This document shows positions 34,868 to 38,212 of a DNA stretch of 38,212 bases, in pieces (within the stretch, counting starts at the first letter, position 1; each line of letters opens with the position of its first letter). The notes beneath the pieces were generated by a model. The model searched no databases. It had not been told where the DNA came from and was given only the letters and a program-made list of their open reading frames with translations. The stretch comes from Mesorhizobium sp. (lineage in GTDB: Bacteria > Pseudomonadota > Alphaproteobacteria > Rhizobiales > Rhizobiaceae). The stretch covers positions 1 through 38,212 of the forward strand of contig NZ_JAFKID010000005.1 in the NCBI RefSeq assembly GCF_017306545.1, given 5' to 3'. The position numbers were made by a program, and so were the translations under genes.

Positions 34868-36054
34868 GAAACGATCCCCAGTTCCTTGCCCACTTCCCCG
34901 AAAGCTTCCACCGCCCGGTCGATGTCCGAACTCGAATGCGCGGCCGACATCTGCGTGCGGATGCGCGCCTGTCCTTTCGGCACCACGGGGAAGGAAAAGC
35001 CGATCACGTAGATGCCGCGCTCCAGCATCTTTTGCGCCATCTGCTGCGCAAGCGCGGCATCGCCCAGCATCACCGGAATGATCGGGTGATCTGCGCCTGC
35101 GAGCGTGAAGCCGAGCTTCGTCATGGAGGAACGGAAGCGCGCCGCGTTGTCGTAAAGTTTCTGCCGCAGCCCGTCGCCGTGCTCGATCAGGTCGAAAACC
35201 TTCAGCGAGGCGGCGGCTATGGCCGGCATCAGCGTGTTGGAGAACAGGTAGGGTCGCGAACGCTGACGCAGCCAATCCACCACCTGCCGCTTGCCGGACG
35301 TATAGCCGCCCGATGCGCCGCCGAGCGCCTTACCCAGCGTCCCGGTGACGATGTCCACCCTGCCCTCGACGCCGCAATGCTCGGCGGAGCCGCGCCCATG
35401 CTTGCCGACGAAGCCGACGGCGTGGCTATCGTCCACCATGACCATGGCGCCGTGTTTCTCGGCCAGGTCGCAGACGCCCTTCAGGTTAGCGATGATGCCG
35501 TCCATGGAAAAGACGCCATCGGTGGCGATCAGTTTGAAGCGGCAGCTTTCCGCTTTCTTCAATTCTTCCTCCAACGCCGCCATGTCGTTGTTCGCATAGC
35601 GAAAACGCTTTGCCTTGGAGAGCCGCACCCCGTCGATGATCGAGGCGTGGTTCAGCGCGTCGGAGATGACGGCGTCCTCCTCGGAAAGCAGCGTCTCGAA
35701 CAGGCCACCGTTTGCGTCGAAGCAGGAGCCGTAGAGGATCGTATCCTCCAGGCCAAGGAAGGCAGATATCTTCGCCTCAAGCTGCTTGTGCTCCTCCTGT
35801 GTGCCGCAAATAAAGCGCACCGAGGCCATGCCGTAGCCGTAGCGGTCGAGCGCGGCTTTCGCCGCCTGCCGCAGTTCCGCGTTGTCGGCGAGTCCGAGAT
35901 AGTTGTTGGCACAGAAGTTCAGCACCCTCGCCCCGTCCGCCACCTCGATCTCGGCCGACTGCATCGAGGTGATGACACGCTCGGCCTTGTAGAGCCCGGC
36001 CGTCTTCAGCCCGGCCAGTTCGGCGTCGATATGGGAAAGGAAGGATGCGGTCAT
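34864..36054 (-). CDS. kbl: Glycine C-acetyltransferase (2-amino-3-ketobutyrate CoA ligase)
   Basis: A 396-residue PLP enzyme of the alpha-oxoamine synthase family that splits 2-amino-3-ketobutyrate with CoA into glycine and acetyl-CoA, completing threonine degradation with Tdh. The PLP lysine is Lys242 in [10 protein letters not shown], and the cofactor motif [11 protein letters not shown] is present. ATG at 36054 has GAGAGGG upstream; a reading from 36222 adds 56 residues without family support. It is first in the kbl-parD-parE-tdh series and is divergent from the GGDEF-EAL gene. Confidence 0.96.
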   Translation of the reverse strand: MTASFLSHIDAELAGLKTAGLYKAERVITSMQSAEIEVADGARVLNFCANNYLGLADNAELRQAAKAALDRYGYGMASVRFICGTQEEHKQLEAKISAFLGLEDTILYGSCFDANGGLFETLLSEEDAVISDALNHASIIDGVRLSKAKRFRYANNDMAALEEELKKAESCRFKLIATDGVFSMDGIIANLKGVCDLAEKHGAMVMVDDSHAVGFVGKHGRGSAEHCGVEGRVDIVTGTLGKALGGASGGYTSGKRQVVDWLRQRSRPYLFSNTLMPAIAAASLKVFDLIEHGDGLRQKLYDNAARFRSSMTKLGFTLAGADHPIIPVMLGDAALAQQMAQKMLERGIYVIGFSFPVVPKGQARIRTQMSAAHSSSDIDRAVEAFGEVGKELGIVS

Positions 36055-36329
36055 GGGGCCCTCTCGGATAGCGGCCGACTGTCGCGCCGCGCCGGGAAAA
36101 AATCCACCGCAAAAACGACGGCATCGGGTGCGCACCCCCACAGTGTCCGGCCGCAGGATCGGGTTCAGGCAAATCGCGCTAAATGACTCCAACTCCGTAA
36201 GCACGCGATAACCATCGCGCACATTTTCACCTGGCCGCCGACCCTTAAGGGGTTCCGATTTTTCAAGCCTTTAACCTTTCAACGCCATGGTTCTCCGCAA
36301 ACCTGACCACCGAGAGGGCATCCAGGTCG

Positions 36330-38212
36330 ATGTCGCAGCCAGCCGTGCCAGCCGCCGCTCCTAACCGGCTCGTACTCCTCATCAAAAGCGCCTACTGGGT
36401 GGCCCTTCTCATCATCGCCGCGATGGTGCTGGCATCGTTCCTGCTGCTCCAGCAGATGATCGCCGCCCAGCAGCGCGACGGCTCGCTTCTCGATATCGTC
36501 TCCACGCAGAAAGCCCTGTCGCAGCGCATCGTCTTCCTGGCCGGCGCGGCGGAAGCGGCCACCCGCAGCCAGAAGCCGGCGCTGGTCAGGGACCTCAAGG
36601 CGGCCACGGATGAATTCGAGAGGAATTACGACCGCCTACTCGCCAGCACCGGCGTAGACTCCGATTCGCCGGCGAAGTTCGATTCCGCAACGGTCGAGAA
36701 CGTGCTGTTTTCCAAACCGTTCCACCTCGATTATTTCACCGTCGGCCTGACGGCGAACGGACGCCGGCTGGCTGCGGCAATCGAGGCCGAATTCAACCAT
36801 AGCAATTCAAAGTCCGCTGGCCAGCTTGGCGGCGGCGAATACGCGGCGCTGGACCCGTCCATTGCCAATGCCACCCTGTCGGGCTACGCCGCGCTCGGCA
36901 AGCGCATCGGGGCGATGGCGGACCAGCGCTCCGCCGGCATGCTGACGCTGCACAAGCGGCTGTTCTTCGCCACCATCGGCGTGATCGTCCTGGTGGCGCT
37001 GTTCATATTCAGGCCGATGTCGAACGCCATCCTGCGCAAGACGCGCGAATTGGTCGACGCGCGCAACTCGATGGCCTTCATCGCCGTGCACGACGGGCTG
37101 ACCGGCCTGCACAACCGCGCCTTCCTGACCGACCATTTCGATACGCTCATCAAGGGCGCGCACCGCCGGCGCGAGCGGCTGGCGGTCATCCAGCTCGACC
37201 TCGACCGCTTCAAGCAGATCAACGACACGCTGGGCCACGGCGCGGGCGACTACGTGCTGGTGGTGACGGCGCAGCGCATGCGCGAGGCCTGCCGCGCGTC
37301 TGACCTGTGCGCGCGCCTCGGCGGCGACGAATTCGTCATGATCCTCAACGGCGCCGGCGGCACCGAAGACATCGATATGGTGGCCCGGCGGATCCTGTCG
37401 TGCATCAACCAGCCGATCGTCTTCCAGGGAACCACGATCCTGCCCGGCGCCAGCGGCGGCATCGCCGTATACCCGGTCGACGCCGACAACGCCAAGGACC
37501 TGATGGTTCACGCGGACCTCGCCCTCTATTCGGCCAAGAAGCTCGGCGGCGGCACTTTTTCCTTTTTCTCGGAGGAATTGCGCTTCGAACTGGACTATCG
37601 CAAGCAGCTCGAGCAGGACCTGCGCACAGCCATCGCCGAACGGTCGTTCCAGGTTTATTTCCAGCCGCAGGTGTCGCTGGTGGATGGCAGGATCGGCGGT
37701 GTCGAGGCGCTGGTGCGCTGGCAGCATCCGCATCGCGGTATGATATCGCCGGGCGAATTCATCCCGATCGCCGAACGGTCGGGTCTGATGGCCGACATCG
37801 GCCGGATCGTCGTCGCCAAGGCGATCGAAGAAGCCGCCGAATGGCACAAGAGCGGCATCGAATTCGGGCGGATCGCGGTCAACGTCTCGGGTACGGAACT
37901 GCGCGAGCCCGATTTCGATGCCTTCCTGTTCCGCACGCTGGAGAAAGCGGGGCTGCCCACCGACAAACTGTCGCTGGAGATCGTGGAGTCCGTCATTCTC
38001 GATGACGAGAAGACCGGCATCGCCGCCAAGCTGCGCCATATCCGCTCGGCCGGAGTGCATCTGGAACTGGACGATTTCGGCACCGGCTATGCCTCGCTCA
38101 GCCACGTCAATCCCAACGAGATCGACCGGCTGAAGATCGACCGCCGCTTCGTCCAGAACATCCACCGCAACGGCGACAATTCCAAGATCGTGCGCGCCAT
38201 CACCGAGCTGGC
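36330..38212 (+). CDS. Membrane GGDEF-EAL cyclic-di-GMP protein (3' truncated)
   Basis: The gene runs off the window; 627 codons are visible. After a membrane span (about residues 14-42) comes a periplasmic region with a LSQRIVFLAG motif like PilJ-type sensor domains, a second span (about 210-230), then a GGDEF domain and an EAL domain. GGDEF is intact (331-335) with an inhibitory RxxD site (Arg322 to Asp325) five residues before it. The EAL domain has EALVRW (459-464) and DDFGTGY (from 581). Both cyclase and phosphodiesterase activities are possible. The start is ATG 36330, with GAGAGGG about 11 nt upstream. Divergent from kbl with 275 bp between. Confidence 0.92.
   Translation, partial: MSQPAVPAAAPNRLVLLIKSAYWVALLIIAAMVLASFLLLQQMIAAQQRDGSLLDIVSTQKALSQRIVFLAGAAEAATRSQKPALVRDLKAATDEFERNYDRLLASTGVDSDSPAKFDSATVENVLFSKPFHLDYFTVGLTANGRRLAAAIEAEFNHSNSKSAGQLGGGEYAALDPSIANATLSGYAALGKRIGAMADQRSAGMLTLHKRLFFATIGVIVLVALFIFRPMSNAILRKTRELVDARNSMAFIAVHDGLTGLHNRAFLTDHFDTLIKGAHRRRERLAVIQLDLDRFKQINDTLGHGAGDYVLVVTAQRMREACRASDLCARLGGDEFVMILNGAGGTEDIDMVARRILSCINQPIVFQGTTILPGASGGIAVYPVDADNAKDLMVHADLALYSAKKLGGGTFSFFSEELRFELDYRKQLEQDLRTAIAERSFQVYFQPQVSLVDGRIGGVEALVRWQHPHRGMISPGEFIPIAERSGLMADIGRIVVAKAIEEAAEWHKSGIEFGRIAVNVSGTELREPDFDAFLFRTLEKAGLPTDKLSLEIVESVILDDEKTGIAAKLRHIRSAGVHLELDDFGTGYASLSHVNPNEIDRLKIDRRFVQNIHRNGDNSKIVRAITEL

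Noticed and set aside
36242-36251. CCCTTAAGGG palindrome before the GGDEF-EAL gene
   Set aside because: A single 10-bp dyad without flanking support or promoter context; expected by chance at this scale.

Overview
The window is GC-rich, densely coded DNA from an alphaproteobacterium of the order Hyphomicrobiales (Rhizobiales), most likely a Mesorhizobium-like member of the Phyllobacteriaceae. The main pointers are a very large cyclic beta-1,2-glucan synthase (NdvB/ChvB) with its exporter (NdvA/ChvA), a rhizobial-type FixI copper pump, an AztABC zinc transporter and a two-palindrome intergenic element of the rhizobial mosaic type. The taxon is inferred from gene content only. No rRNA, tRNA, CRISPR array, insertion sequence or phage gene was seen.

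Layout. (1) 1-1.74 kb: the 3' end of a large secreted protein with MBG-type repeats and a C-terminal domain like a degenerate papain-like (C39) fold. (2) 1.8-4.1 kb, minus: fixI, without the fixG, fixH and fixS genes that normally accompany it. (3) 4.5-11.8 kb: a sugar-uptake locus with a ROK regulator, a Frc/CUT2-type ABC transporter (ATPase, binding protein, permease), a short-chain dehydrogenase, a GNAT acetyltransferase and a beta-keto acid cleavage enzyme on the plus strand, facing a D-lyxose isomerase on the minus strand across a palindromic repeat. (4) 11.9-12.6 kb: a lone ccmC. (5) 12.7-23.4 kb, minus: ndvB then ndvA, which make and export periplasmic cyclic beta-1,2-glucan. (6) 23.7-24.1 kb: a RidA-family gene with a clear intrinsic terminator. 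(7) 24.2-27.4 kb: aztABC behind a Zur-like box, then a DUF442 gene.

(8) 27.5-33.2 kb: tyrosine/homogentisate catabolism. hppD has a divergent Lrp regulator; hmgA and fahA have a divergent MarR regulator. A vapBC-type toxin-antitoxin pair lies between hppD and fahA, behind a perfect 40-bp palindrome. No maleylacetoacetate isomerase gene is present. (9) 33.2-36.1 kb, minus: threonine catabolism, kbl and tdh, with a parDE-type toxin-antitoxin pair between them in the same orientation. (10) 36.3 kb to the end: a membrane GGDEF-EAL protein cut by the window edge.

The most unusual points are the parDE pair inside kbl-tdh, the vapBC pair with its long palindrome inside the tyrosine cluster, the orphan fixI and ccmC genes, and the sugar locus with an undefined substrate. 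No clearly new multi-gene system was found; the sugar locus is the best candidate for an undescribed pathway. Most long alternative-frame ORFs, including one of 1459 codons opposite ndvB, are composition artefacts.
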